Positions 1-8,628 are shown, counted from the stretch's first letter. The stretch is DNA of 64,000 nt from Bacillus cereus G9842 (GCF_000021305.1 NC_011772.1:4741001-4805000); one strand, 5' to 3'. Notes: generated from the sequence alone by a model not told the origin. Program-made: numbers and translations.

Positions 1-50
1 AACCTTTTTTGTTTTTTCCGAAAAACTTTTCAATTTAAGGGAGCGATCAC

Positions 51-230
51 ATGTATTGGAGAAAAAATGATAAACCTGTAGAAGAACCAGAAGCAATTGC
101 TGTATGGGAATGCCAAGAAGAAAACTGCCGTGGGTGGATGCGTAAAAACTTTTCGTTAGAAGAAGAGCCGCAATGTCCTTTATGTAAAGGAGATATGGAA
201 AGCAGCGAACGCTTATTACAAAAGTTATAA
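51..230 (+). CDS. ydjO: YdjO-like small Cys-rich cold-inducible protein
   Basis: This 59-residue protein has four cysteines spaced as two pairs (C21/C26 and C42/C45, the second as CPLC), the layout of a small zinc-ribbon. Length, the Trp-rich start (MYWRKND) and the Cys pairs match the Bacillus YdjO family, described as cold-inducible with unknown biochemical role. The ATG is preceded by AAGGGAG at 37-43 with 7-nt spacing, which fixes the start. A strong stem-loop follows at 322-353. Zinc binding is inferred from the cysteines. The gene stands alone here, and anything upstream lies outside the window. Confidence 0.8.
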   Translation: MYWRKNDKPVEEPEAIAVWECQEENCRGWMRKNFSLEEEPQCPLCKGDMESSERLLQKL

Positions 231-321
231 TAAATTTTCCTCTTCACCTTTTATAAACTCAAACATAGAGGATCCTCTTTCTCCTTATTTGCAATGTGAA
301 TCGAAAGAAAATAAACTATAC

Positions 322-353
322 AAAAAGCTTTGCGTATCCTCGCAAAGCTTTTT
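322..353. terminator. Strong hairpin terminator
   Basis: AAAAAGCTTTGCG pairs with CGCAAAGCTTTTT around a 6-nt loop. The T run on the plus strand ends transcription of the YdjO-like gene. The mirrored A run means it could also work on the minus strand for the decayed gene to its right. Confidence 0.85.
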
Positions 354-482
354 CAATATCTCAAACTCATTCCAACCATAGTTCCTATCCAAATGATTAC
401 TGTTCACCTATATGCTCAATAACCAAATTAATATAAAAGGAAATCCAATAAAATTTACAAGTTTCACTTTTAATTCATCCAT
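353..482 (-). pseudogene. Frameshifted small membrane-protein remnant
   Basis: From an ATG at 482 the minus strand reads MDELKVKLVNFIGFPFIL and on to IWLLSI before a TAG. A one-base frame change then continues with a second hydrophobic stretch (TVIIWIGTMVGMSLRY) to a TGA at 353. Together they look like one 40-residue membrane peptide with two hydrophobic halves and a frameshift. No good ribosome site is visible. This could be chance open sequence in AT-rich DNA. I do not recognise the family. Confidence 0.3.
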
Positions 483-504
483 TTTTTATAGGCTAATACA
501 AATT

Positions 505-901
505 TTATACTTTAATCTTACGACGAATAAATCCAAATACAGATCCTAATACCACAAAACATGCACTTGGTATCATCATTGTTTCGCTACTTCTTTTTTC
601 TCTATATCATTCTTTTGTTGTGATTGAATCGTTGCTTTCTTTTTCCCTAATACTTCTTTTTATTGATCCTGAATCACGGCTTCTGCTCGTTCTAATGATT
701 TTTTTTACTCCTGCATTGCTGCTTTCTTCTTCTCTAACGCCTCTTTTTGCCAAGCATGAAATTCTGCTTCCTTTTTTTCTAATGCTTGTGCTGATACCTC
801 TCCCTTTGACGTTGTTCCAGTAGATGCGCTAGCTAACGATGAATATCCTATTGATAAAAGTGCCATCGCACAAATTGGTAAAATTTTCTTTCTTGTTTCA
901 T
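505..901 (-). pseudogene. Decayed secreted coiled-coil surface protein
   Basis: The minus strand encodes a signal peptide (ILPICAMALLSIGYSSLASA), then a Lys/Glu/Gln-rich helical stretch with repeated EKKEA/LEKKKAA character. It ends in a hydrophobic segment followed by FIRRKIKV, the usual shape of a wall- or membrane-anchored tail. The reading frame is broken several times. The ATG at 901 is one A short of the signal-peptide frame, two CAA-to-TAA-like stops interrupt the helical part, and another frame change precedes the tail. Several independent lesions argue for a real pseudogene over a single sequencing error. No intact paralogue is in the window. Confidence 0.6.
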
Positions 902-922
902 TTTCTCCCTGTATACTTTTTT

Positions 923-944
923 AAATACCAGCTTGGGGGTATTT
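923..944. repeat. Inverted repeat AAATACC/GGTATTT
   Basis: Arms of 7 bp separated by 8 bp lie just upstream of the decayed surface-protein gene. It could be an operator or an mRNA hairpin. No regulator can be assigned. Confidence 0.4.
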
Positions 945-1007
945 ATAGACTAAACAAGCTATATAAATATAAGATGCAGATACGATATATTTCACTTAAA
1001 AATTCAA

Positions 1008-1029
1008 TTAGTGTAATTAATTACACTAA
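1008..1029. promoter_or_regulatory. 22-bp perfect palindrome, candidate operator
   Basis: TTAGTGTAATT is followed directly by its exact reverse complement AATTACACTAA, with no spacer. It lies about 107 bp upstream of the decayed surface-protein start. A perfect 22-bp palindrome with a TGTAAT half-site suits a dimeric repressor such as TetR or MarR. The binding protein is unknown, and no regulator gene is adjacent. Confidence 0.5.
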
Positions 1030-1096
1030 TCTCTATGTATAGATGTATTTCCTTAAAAATAGTAGAGGGATTCCTTGATTTCTCCTTAATAATATT

Positions 1097-1128
1097 CAAA
1101 AGTCCCAAACTATAATAAGTTTGAGACC
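1097..1128 (-). terminator. Hairpin terminator of the orphan permease
   Basis: On the minus strand GTCTCAAACT and AGTTTGGGAC pair around a 6-nt loop with one mismatch and run into a T tract. It lies just past the permease stop at 1144. Confidence 0.7.
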
Positions 1129-1143
1129 CTTGAATTCTATATT

Positions 1144-3006
1144 CTATTTTTTCTTTGGGAGGACAATCCCCTTATATAATTGAATAGTGATCAAATAGTA
1201 AACAACGTAAATAATTAAAAATATACAAATCGGAAGTCCAATATTCACATATGGATTCACAAAAAATTTAACAAATGTAAATACATTCATTCCTACCAAA
1301 ACGTGTATAAGACCCAATATAGCTGGAAATAGAAATACAATGCCTAATTCTTTATACATAGATTTTATAAGTAATTCTTTACGTACCCCAATTTTCCGAA
1401 GCATCTCATAACGCCCTATATCTTTCGTAGCTCCAGAAAGGATCTTAAACATTAAACAACTTGCCATCATAGCTAAAAAAGCAAGGCCTAAAAAGAATCC
1501 CATAAAGGAAGTTCCTTTTGAAAAGGCAAGCATAGATTCATAATCACTATAGTTTGTCGGTAAATATACATCTTCCTTAGGCTTATTAATAGTAGCGGCT
1601 ATTTTTTCGATTTGACGATCATCCATCTCTTTTAACTCTGTTTTATACCTTAAAATATTATCTACTTTAGCAATAAAAAATGTATGCTCATTCCCTTGAA
1701 TTGCTTCATAACGTTTTTCATCGACGATATAGACAGGTTTACGATCATATACAGAAATATTCGATCTAAAATCACTATCCATACTCTTATCCCAATTCAG
1801 TGGTAACGTAGAACTAGATGGATCAACTTCCTCCCCCTTAAACATCCTATAGCTCGAAGATGGAAGTTGTTCAGTAATATGTGTTGTCTCTTTCTTTCCA
1901 AACAACAGTGGAGGATTCTCCAATAATTCTTCTTTTAAATAGTAAACAGCCTCATTATTAACTTTATATTTATATTGTTTTTTATCTACAATTTTCATTT
2001 TTTCCATAGCTTTATAATCCTCTGCTTCTGGATCATGAATTGTAATATCATAACCTGACATTCTTTCTGCTGTAAGGATTACGTTTTTCTGTAAAGACAT
2101 GCCACCAGCCATTGCCCCCACACCCAGTCCAATTAGCATCGTTACCGTGCCTAATATTTTCGCCAAACTACTTACACGAAACTGCAATTGTGCAAATGTA
2201 AATGCATTTAATTTCTTCTCATTTAAATAGCGCGTTTTCTTTAACCTGTTAACAATCATAGGTAAGAACGAAATAAATATAAGATATGTCCCGATTGTAA
2301 TCGTGAATAGTGGAAGCATAATGGCTCCAGCGCCCTTTATTCCTACGAAGAGTACGAAATAATACCCTACACCTAGTCCTAGCAAACTACATAAAAGTAA
2401 CAATATTGTGGCTGGTCCTTTCATTCGTATGCGCTCCGTTTGCTCCTCTGTACGAATTAAATCTAGTTCTGTTTTAAGTGCTATACGAATCACATTCACA
2501 ACGGATGTAAGTAGAAATAACACACTAAAGAATATAAATGTTATTTTGAATGCAGGACCATAAAATGCTTGATAACCTTCCGCTGAAATTTCCAATTGTT
2601 TCGTTAGAAATTTGCTAACGAAATTAGAAAGAATGGCTCCGAATACACTACCTAGCACTAGTGAAATCATTCCCATAATGAACGTCTCAAAAAATAAAAG
2701 TTGACTAATTTTACTCTTTTTCGCCCCTAATACAAGGTACATACCAAGCTCTTTCTGCCGGAGTGAAAGTAGAAAAGAGTTTGCATAAAAAATATAAAAG
2801 AATGTAATAAACGCTACCAAAACAGAGCCTATTTGAAATACAAATACAATTGAACCAATAATACTGTTATTCATTGTAAACTCTTTATTTAACGCAAGCG
2901 TTTGAAACATATAAAAAATAGAAATTGAGATTACAAGACCTATTAGTAAAACGATGTAATCCTTTATCATTTTTTTCATACTGGAAATAGAAAGTTTTAA
3001 TAACAC
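1144..3006 (-). CDS. Orphan BceB-type ABC transporter permease
   Basis: This 620-residue FtsX-fold permease has the Bce topology. There is one N-terminal membrane helix (about 17-38), three helices to about 170, three more to about 305, a large extracellular region (about 306-490), then three C-terminal helices. The motif KELGMYLVLGAKKSKI after helix 2 is typical of BceB/YvcS proteins, which export or release cell-wall-active peptides and signal to an intramembrane-sensing kinase. The start used is GTG at 3006, overlapping the end of a 35-codon ORF. Unlike the other Bce permeases in this window it has no ATPase gene beside it. It would need to borrow an ATPase from another locus or be inactive. 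Confidence 0.85.
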   Translation of the reverse strand: MLLKLSISSMKKMIKDYIVLLIGLVISISIFYMFQTLALNKEFTMNNSIIGSIVFVFQIGSVLVAFITFFYIFYANSFLLSLRQKELGMYLVLGAKKSKISQLLFFETFIMGMISLVLGSVFGAILSNFVSKFLTKQLEISAEGYQAFYGPAFKITFIFFSVLFLLTSVVNVIRIALKTELDLIRTEEQTERIRMKGPATILLLLCSLLGLGVGYYFVLFVGIKGAGAIMLPLFTITIGTYLIFISFLPMIVNRLKKTRYLNEKKLNAFTFAQLQFRVSSLAKILGTVTMLIGLGVGAMAGGMSLQKNVILTAERMSGYDITIHDPEAEDYKAMEKMKIVDKKQYKYKVNNEAVYYLKEELLENPPLLFGKKETTHITEQLPSSSYRMFKGEEVDPSSSTLPLNWDKSMDSDFRSNISVYDRKPVYIVDEKRYEAIQGNEHTFFIAKVDNILRYKTELKEMDDRQIEKIAATINKPKEDVYLPTNYSDYESMLAFSKGTSFMGFFLGLAFLAMMASCLMFKILSGATKDIGRYEMLRKIGVRKELLIKSMYKELGIVFLFPAILGLIHVLVGMNVFTFVKFFVNPYVNIGLPICIFLIIYVVYYLITIQLYKGIVLPKKK

Positions 3007-3104
3007 ACTTCACACCCACGATTCTCTACAGCGTGGTATACTACATTCACCTTTTTACTATCCCCTCTTTGTACAACGTTCTCTTCAAATATTAAAGTTT
3101 TCAT
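2997..3104 (-). pseudogene. 35-codon ORF, possible stub of the lost ATPase gene
   Basis: The ATG at 3104 follows a near-ideal ribosome site (AGGAGGCAAT). The ORF starts MKTLIFEENVVQ and contains VVYHAVEN, which resembles the first beta-strands of Bce-type ATPases (LEAKNIxKVY and HALKNI), then ends at 2997. It overlaps the permease GTG by 10 bp, much as intact Bce ATPase genes overlap their permease. I infer an internal deletion that removed the Walker motifs and the rest of the ATPase. A short leader peptide that couples translation into the permease is the alternative. Confidence 0.4.
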
Positions 3105-3214
3105 ATTGCCTCCTGTCATGTGGCTAGTGCTACGATCATGCTATTTTCATAGCCACTAACTATCATTTTATCTTTTCCCGACAAACAGCAATATTGATTC
3201 CTCTTACATTATCC

Positions 3215-3228
3215 TTACATTTTTGTAA
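3215..3228. promoter_or_regulatory. BceR-type operator TNACA-N4-TGTAA
   Basis: TTACA-TTTT-TGTAA matches the inverted-repeat pattern bound by BceR-family regulators. It lies about 110 bp upstream of the 35-codon ORF and orphan permease. Two further copies flank the BceAB locus at 11422 and 11540. Confidence 0.55.
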
Positions 3229-3645
3229 TGTACAATACCTTAAAATCATTATATTAAAATTATTATTTTCATAATCCGATTCATATACCTTTACTTTGTT
3301 CTCACGAAGATGACATCAATATTCTCACACTTAAATAATATATTTATAAATATAAATTCGAAGGATATTTTATAGGTTTTCTAGTCTATTTAAAAAGTTA
3401 TATAAATCATTAACATTAGAAATGGACAAAAAAAGCCCCTCTGTAATACTTAATAACTTTGCACTTATCATCAGTTTACCTCTTCATTATAATTGTCCAA
3501 GATAAAGATAAGATAACAACGATATAAAGATATACCCATATGTTATTAAATTTAGTACCGTTTTACCTTTCCTTATCCCTCTCACTCTTTACTTTACATT
3601 AATTCTCTTCGTTTCTAATCCACCTCTGATGGACTCTATATAAAA
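3229..3645. other. Intergenic stretch without a recognised gene
   Basis: This AT-rich sequence lies between the orphan permease module and the MreC-like gene. I see no ORF with a ribosome site, no convincing hairpin terminator and no repeat. Confidence 0.5.
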
Positions 3646-3648
3646 CTA

Positions 3649-4410
3649 TTATTTAGGTTGTATTAAAATAACATATTCTAAATCATATAAATTTGCCTTT
3701 GGTTTTGCATAAATAGTATAAGTAAGACCATATTGATCTTGTTCTTGTTCTAGTACCTCTGCTACTTCAAGACCTGGTGGTATTTTCTGACTCAATTCAG
3801 AGGTAATAATGCTATCACCTATTTTTATTTCTTTCACTTTATCTGATGGGATATTATCAATTCGAAGGGCCTGTTTTTTCTTATCATACCCTGTAACAAA
3901 TCCTAAAATGGATGAATTATTTTGAAGGGTGATTGCTAAACGATTCGTTCGTTCATCACTCGTAATTAATTTCACAACAGATGTATATTGATCTACACTA
4001 TCTACCTTTCCAATAAAACCGTTCACTGTAATAACAGCCATACCAACCTTTACACCATGTTGTGCCCCTCTCTCAAGAGAGATTTTTCCATACCAATCTT
4101 CTGCTTCACGCCTTACTACTGTAGCTTGAATTAGATTGTATTTTCCTTGTTCCTTTAATTCTTTCGTTTTATTGATAAGTTTAGTAAGATTTTCTTTCTC
4201 CTCACTTAACATTTGCACTTTACCCTTTAATGATTCTTGATGTTCAATTTTCCCTTTCAATGCTTGATTCTCTTTATATACTTTATAAATGTCTTCTATA
4301 TTATGAACAATATTTTGGACATGCTTATTATTTGTACATACATACACCGCCAATAAAGCCAAAAGAATAATTGAAAGAAATAATAATATTTTCTTCTTAG
4401 AAACCTGCAT
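3649..4410 (-). CDS. MreC-family protein (second, non-mreBCD copy)
   Basis: The 253-residue product has one N-terminal membrane helix (about 6-24) and a coiled coil (about 40-85, rich in ENQALKGKIE-type heptads). Two beta-barrel subdomains follow, with the MreC hallmarks GAQHGVKVGMAVIT and GFIGKV. MreC organises the rod-shape wall-elongation complex on the outer face of the membrane. Here it is not with mreB or mreD but downstream of a YxeA-family gene and a two-component system. This suggests an accessory copy used under envelope stress. ATG at 4410 is preferred, because GGAG lies 13 nt upstream. The longer TTG start at 4434 would place that site inside the gene. Confidence 0.8.
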   Translation of the reverse strand: MQVSKKKILLFLSIILLALLAVYVCTNNKHVQNIVHNIEDIYKVYKENQALKGKIEHQESLKGKVQMLSEEKENLTKLINKTKELKEQGKYNLIQATVVRREAEDWYGKISLERGAQHGVKVGMAVITVNGFIGKVDSVDQYTSVVKLITSDERTNRLAITLQNNSSILGFVTGYDKKKQALRIDNIPSDKVKEIKIGDSIITSELSQKIPPGLEVAEVLEQEQDQYGLTYTIYAKPKANLYDLEYVILIQPK

Positions 4411-4593
4411 AATTATCCTGCTACTCCTTATCAATTTTTATCCACACACTATAGGATACTAGTGATTGTATACAGAATAAATGCAGTTTAGATAAAGTTC
4501 AGATAAACTTTATTTTCTTTATAAAAAATTTAGAAATTATCATATACTGCCATTGCATTCAAATTTTGATCGTTCAACTTATCATTTCTATAA

Positions 4594-4959
4594 CTAAATA
4601 TGTTTTATTGTTACTTTTTCTTTCACTTTAGCTGGTATTTCATCACCTTGCACTTCTTCCCATTCCATACCATAACTTCCTTTAGATCTAATCTTTAAAT
4701 ATGCTCCTATTCTTAAATGTTTTGAAGCAGTCATCGCAATCTTTTGCTCTTGACCAGATTCATTATATCCTTTGAATTTATATTCCCATCTAGCAAAACC
4801 TTTGTTTTCGGCTCCATATTTACCATCATTATCAACAACAGCATAATAAATACCTTCTTTAATAAATGGATTGAGTTGATCTACAATAGATCCACCCTTC
4901 ACTATAAGTAATGTAACTCCAACTATAATCAATGCGATAAACGCGCTTATTTTTTTCAT
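4594..4959 (-). CDS. YxeA-family (DUF1093) small exported protein
   Basis: The 121-residue protein starts MKKISAFIALIIVGVTLLIV, a membrane anchor or signal segment. It then has the YxeA-family core with YYAVVDNDGKYG and an YKFKGYNESGQEQ segment. YxeA proteins are small secreted or lipoprotein-like products often found beside Bce or YxeB-type stress loci, and their activity is unknown. Family length is about 115 residues. ATG at 4959 is chosen because AGGAG lies 12-13 nt upstream. The GTG at 4995 would add a charged leader before the hydrophobic segment. It lies between the MreC paralogue and the histidine kinase on the same strand and may be a target of that kinase. Confidence 0.75.
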   Translation of the reverse strand: MKKISAFIALIIVGVTLLIVKGGSIVDQLNPFIKEGIYYAVVDNDGKYGAENKGFARWEYKFKGYNESGQEQKIAMTASKHLRIGAYLKIRSKGSYGMEWEEVQGDEIPAKVKEKVTIKHI

Positions 4960-5071
4960 GAAACTTTCTATTCTCCTCTTCTCAGATACTTCCACTTAAA
5001 AGACTTCCTCTAAATCAATTGTGGCACTATTACTTATTAAAATGTAACCAAATTTCCTAATGCTCTTCTAA

Positions 5072-6550
5072 TTAAATTGGCAATAATATAATAAATTGAA
5101 TAACCCCATTTTCATGTTTTGCTCGAATTTCTCCTTTGTGCAATTCAACAATGCTTTTTGCAATTGCAAGCCCCAAACCTGAACCTTCTACAGCTCTACT
5201 TCTCGATTGATCTTTTTTATAAAAACGCTCAAACAAATTCTCTAATTCTTTTTTTGTAAATTCTTCACTATGATTAGCTATAGAAATTTTGATATGCTGC
5301 TCTTCTCTTTGAAGTAAAACCCGAATTTCTGCTTTATCTATACTGTATTTAATTGCATTTATTAAAAGATTTTCAAACACACGCACCATTTTTTCTGAGT
5401 CCACCACAGCATATATACGATCTTCCTGAAATTCTTTTACAAAAAAAAGATTATGCTCCTCCGCTTGTGGTACTAGCTCTTCTATTAATTGATCAAGTAG
5501 TTCATTTATACACACTTCTTGCGAATCTAACGCCATATTTTCATCTGTTAGTTTTGTATACTCAAACAAATCTTCTATTAACATCTTCAACTGCTCTGAT
5601 TTTGAAAAGGCAATTTTTATATACTCATCATGCTGTTCTTTATTTTCATATTTCGCATCACCTAGTAAACGTAAATACCCCATAATAGAAGTAAGTGGTG
5701 TTCTTAAATCATGTGATACATTTGTAATCAATTCACTTTTTTGCTTCTCTATTTGTTTTTCCTTTTCTATATTAGCCAAGAGCTTTTCTGCCATTTGATT
5801 AATATTAGAAGTTAATAAACCTATTTCGTCTTGACCTGCCTGTTTGATTTTATATTGTAAATTACCTTTCGAAAATTCCCTTACTCCTTCTGCCATCGCT
5901 TCAATCTGATTCATTTTCCTTTTCGTTATATAAAAGAAAGATAGTATAAAAGTGATAAAACCTAGTAAAGATGGAAATGGACTGCTATCATTCACTATAT
6001 ACTTCACATTTCCTTGTGGTATACCACTTGCAATAATATACATATTTTTCGTATTAACATTAACCGGATAAAAAGTTGTAAACTCCTTACGCTTTTGTTC
6101 AGTTCCATCTTGAATTAAATTTTGCGCCTCTACATATCGTACTTGATCCATTTTAAAATCCATCACATTACGCATCGTCTCATGAAGATTGATTTGTTCT
6201 TCCGGCGCTCCCTTTGTTTTATAAACGACTTTCCCATCCTCGTCTATTATTAAAATCTTTAGTTGATTTTGTTCATTCAATTGATCAAGCAGTTCTTGTA
6301 TATTAATTTCCTTACCTTCCTCGGTCATACTTTCAACAAGCCTTTGTGTCTGTCCATCAATGGCTTCCATACCTGATGCATAATCAATGATAGAAATTTT
6401 ATTCGCATCCTCAAAAAAAGAAGATGAAGACCATCCTACTAATACACCGAGTAACGTACAAAAAGTAAATGTAGCCATTAGCTGTATCCGTATGCTCTTT
6501 TCCAAATAACTCACTATTTTACCTGTCATTTTTTTTAAAACTTGATTCAT
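5072..6550 (-). CDS. Sensor histidine kinase (HAMP, HisKA, HATPase)
   Basis: The kinase has two membrane helices (near residues 28-48 and 195-215) bracketing an extracytoplasmic sensor of about 145 residues, then a HAMP linker (KMNQIEAMAEGVREFSKGN). The HisKA box NVSHDLRTPLTSIMGY carries the phospho-accepting His. The C-terminal ATPase domain has an N box (FENLLINAIKYS) and a G box (GSGLGLAIAKSIVELHKG). It is the partner of the response regulator immediately upstream. ATG at 6550 is preferred, 13 bp after the regulator stop. A TTG at 6592 would overlap that gene. The ligand is unknown; the neighbours (methyltransferase, DedA, MreC-like) point to envelope stress. Confidence 0.88.
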   Translation of the reverse strand: MNQVLKKMTGKIVSYLEKSIRIQLMATFTFCTLLGVLVGWSSSSFFEDANKISIIDYASGMEAIDGQTQRLVESMTEEGKEINIQELLDQLNEQNQLKILIIDEDGKVVYKTKGAPEEQINLHETMRNVMDFKMDQVRYVEAQNLIQDGTEQKRKEFTTFYPVNVNTKNMYIIASGIPQGNVKYIVNDSSPFPSLLGFITFILSFFYITKRKMNQIEAMAEGVREFSKGNLQYKIKQAGQDEIGLLTSNINQMAEKLLANIEKEKQIEKQKSELITNVSHDLRTPLTSIMGYLRLLGDAKYENKEQHDEYIKIAFSKSEQLKMLIEDLFEYTKLTDENMALDSQEVCINELLDQLIEELVPQAEEHNLFFVKEFQEDRIYAVVDSEKMVRVFENLLINAIKYSIDKAEIRVLLQREEQHIKISIANHSEEFTKKELENLFERFYKKDQSRSRAVEGSGLGLAIAKSIVELHKGEIRAKHENGVIQFIILLPI

Positions 6551-6563
6551 CCATATTATCGGT

Positions 6564-7265
6564 TCAAATATCTTTCTCAATCTTGTAGCCAACTCCCCAT
6601 ACTGTTTTAATGTACCGAGGCTTCCTTGGAATCGCCTCTATCTTTTCACGTATTTTCCGAATATGTACCATCACAGTATTATCAGATTGGAAAGCTTGCT
6701 CTTTCCATACTCTTTCATAAATTTGTGCTGCATTTAATACCATTCCTTGATTTCGTACAAGCAATTCTAATACCTCAAACTCTCTCGGTGTCAATTTCAC
6801 CTCTTCATTTGCAATAATGACCTGCCGTGTTACTATATTAACTTTCATATCTCCAATCTCTATTTCATTTTCATCTTGTACACTTGTCCCACTCATTTTC
6901 ATATATCTCCGAAGTTGTGATTTAATACGAGCAATGAGTTCCAGTGGATTAAATGGTTTAGCTACGTAATCATCTGCCCCAGTTGTTAATCCTAAAATCT
7001 TATCCATATCTTGCGTTTTTGCCGACAGCATAATAATAGGCATTTCCGCTATTTCTCTCACTTTCATACACATATGAATACCATCTATTTTCGGCATCAT
7101 AATATCAAGGACGATTAGATGCACGTCTCTTTTCTTTACTATTTCTAAACCTTCTTCACCATCTCCAGCTTGTAATACTTCATAACCTTCATTCTTTAAA
7201 TAGATAGTGATAAGTTTTCTAATTTCCTTCTCATCGTCCACGATAAGTATCGTTCCTTTACTCAC
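6564..7265 (-). CDS. OmpR-family response regulator
   Basis: The 233-residue protein has an N-terminal receiver domain with the acidic pocket D10-D11, the phosphorylation site D54 in VLDIMMPKIDG and the switch Lys in KPFNPLELIARI. The C-terminal winged helix contains LTPREFEVLELLVRNQG and VWGVGYKIE. GTG at 7265 is chosen because GGAGGAG lies directly upstream at 6-nt spacing. A longer ATG form at 7292 would bury that site. It is cotranscribed with the DedA gene 28 bp upstream and the kinase downstream. The DNA target is not visible. Confidence 0.92.
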   Translation of the reverse strand: MSKGTILIVDDEKEIRKLITIYLKNEGYEVLQAGDGEEGLEIVKKRDVHLIVLDIMMPKIDGIHMCMKVREIAEMPIIMLSAKTQDMDKILGLTTGADDYVAKPFNPLELIARIKSQLRRYMKMSGTSVQDENEIEIGDMKVNIVTRQVIIANEEVKLTPREFEVLELLVRNQGMVLNAAQIYERVWKEQAFQSDNTVMVHIRKIREKIEAIPRKPRYIKTVWGVGYKIEKDI

Positions 7266-7293
7266 AAAATCTCCTCCAGCATCATTTACCAAA

Positions 7294-7908
7294 CTATGAA
7301 TGTTGCTTTATTTCACTCACTACGGCATTCTTCTTATGCATATACATATAAGAAATACTACAAACTACAATAACAATGCCACCAAAATATATACCGTACT
7401 CGGTCGCAAGTGTTACTATTACTTCTATATGCTTTCCAAATATAGAACCTAGTAAGAAATAAACTAACGTCCATACAAATCCTGTTACATATGAATAAAT
7501 CGCATACGTTTTAAAAGACATGTTATTCATTCCTACTAAATACGGTACGATATGCCTCACAACAGGTATAAAATAACTTATAACTAATGTATAATGACCA
7601 TATTTTGCTATCATCTCTTGCGATTTTAAAAGATACTTCGTCTTTTTCTTTTTCATCAATTTATTAAGTATTTTTATGCCAAAAATTTTCCCGAGTATAT
7701 ACCCTAAAGAAAGGCCGGATACAACGCCTAAATACGTTAGTAAAAAGGCGGGAATCAAATCCAATATACCCATCGATGATACTAATCCACCGCTCATTAC
7801 AATCATTTCATCTGGAATCGGCATACCGATAATACCTAACCATAAACAGAAAAATAAAGCCCAATAACCATACTGCTCAATGTATGACATTAATTCATTT
7901 AGCTCCAT
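7294..7908 (-). CDS. DedA-family membrane protein
   Basis: The 204-residue protein has the DedA/SNARE-associated fold. It shows the re-entrant segment GMPIPDEMIVMSGG near residue 28, a second (YFIPVVRHIVPYLVGM) with the conserved Arg, and four to five hydrophobic stretches. DedA proteins are proton-dependent lipid scramblases or transporters, some recycling undecaprenyl phosphate, and loss often sensitises cells to cationic peptides. The start ATG overlaps the stop of the upstream methyltransferase (TAATG), so the two are translationally coupled. The run continues into the two-component system, consistent with a membrane-defence role. Confidence 0.88.
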   Translation of the reverse strand: MELNELMSYIEQYGYWALFFCLWLGIIGMPIPDEMIVMSGGLVSSMGILDLIPAFLLTYLGVVSGLSLGYILGKIFGIKILNKLMKKKKTKYLLKSQEMIAKYGHYTLVISYFIPVVRHIVPYLVGMNNMSFKTYAIYSYVTGFVWTLVYFLLGSIFGKHIEVIVTLATEYGIYFGGIVIVVCSISYMYMHKKNAVVSEIKQHS

Positions 7909-8486
7909 TATGCATATGCTCTCCTTAGCTCTTTTTTACAGCTAAAGACGTAAGCTGGCGGGAAATTGAACCACACTTTTTCTAGTGTAATTTCAGGGAA
8001 GAAATGCTGTATAAATCCTTTTTTCACAAGTGAATATTGAAATGTAATAAATTCTCCATTCTCATGTATCGTTTCCATTACGCTGTTTAAAATGCGCTTT
8101 GAAACCTCTTCTGGTAAAGAAGTGAAAGGCAATCCTGATAAGATGTAATCAATACATTCTATATTCAATTGTTCCCTATACTTCTTTATATTTTCCGCTG
8201 AGCCATGTATAACAATCACATTCTGCTCATCTTTAAATTTTCTCTTTAACTCTTTGAAAAATACTTCATTAATTTCAATAAGAAGAAATAATGTCTCCTT
8301 CTTCTTTCTCTTCATAATTTCTTTCGTAAAAGCTCCTGTACCCGGCCCTAGCTCTACAATGCATTTCGCTCTATTAAAATCAATTACATCTACCATCTTC
8401 TTTGCTAATATTTTTGAACTTGGCGCAATTGCACCAGTATGTTTCGGATGTTTAATAAATTCATGTAAGAATGTTATGAGTTGCAT
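7908..8486 (-). CDS. Class I SAM-dependent methyltransferase (PmtA/KsgA-like)
   Basis: The 192-residue protein carries SAM-binding motif I as VELGPGTGAFTKEI, motif II with an acidic residue (LLIEINEVF), and SGLPFTSLPEEV in the position of the catalytic loop. This pattern is seen in phospholipid N-methyltransferase-like and rRNA adenine dimethylase-like enzymes of Firmicutes. The N-terminal half (FIKHPKHTGAIAPSS) strongly resembles the PmtA-like group, which favours a lipid substrate. ATG at 8486 is set by GGGGAGAAGG four nt upstream. First gene of the methyltransferase-DedA-regulator-kinase run. The true substrate is not deducible. Confidence 0.8.
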   Translation of the reverse strand: MQLITFLHEFIKHPKHTGAIAPSSKILAKKMVDVIDFNRAKCIVELGPGTGAFTKEIMKRKKKETLFLLIEINEVFFKELKRKFKDEQNVIVIHGSAENIKKYREQLNIECIDYILSGLPFTSLPEEVSKRILNSVMETIHENGEFITFQYSLVKKGFIQHFFPEITLEKVWFNFPPAYVFSCKKELRRAYA

Positions 8487-8587
8487 GTAACCTTCTCCCC
8501 ATTCGTTCAATAGTTTTTAACTTGTTTCTAAGTATAACTATCGTTTCTTAATAAAAATTGAGGAAGTTTCTTAAGATTTTATGAAGA

Positions 8588-8621
8588 ATAAAAAAACAGC
8601 TATCCCTATTACGATAGCTGT
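8588..8621 (-). terminator. Hairpin terminator of the BceAB operon
   Basis: ACAGCTATC and GATAGCTGT form a perfect 9-bp stem around an 8-nt loop. On the minus strand a run of seven T follows, just past the permease stop at 8629. Confidence 0.9.
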
Positions 8622-8628
8622 CCCTTTA

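Noticed and set aside
47..247. 66-residue minus-strand ORF
   Set aside because: It is antisense to the YdjO-like gene, which has a proper ribosome site and family features.
620..823. 67-residue plus-strand hydrophobic ORF
   Set aside because: It is the antisense of the Lys/Glu-rich coiled-coil pseudogene. Its Leu/Phe richness is the mirror of those codons, and it has no ribosome site.
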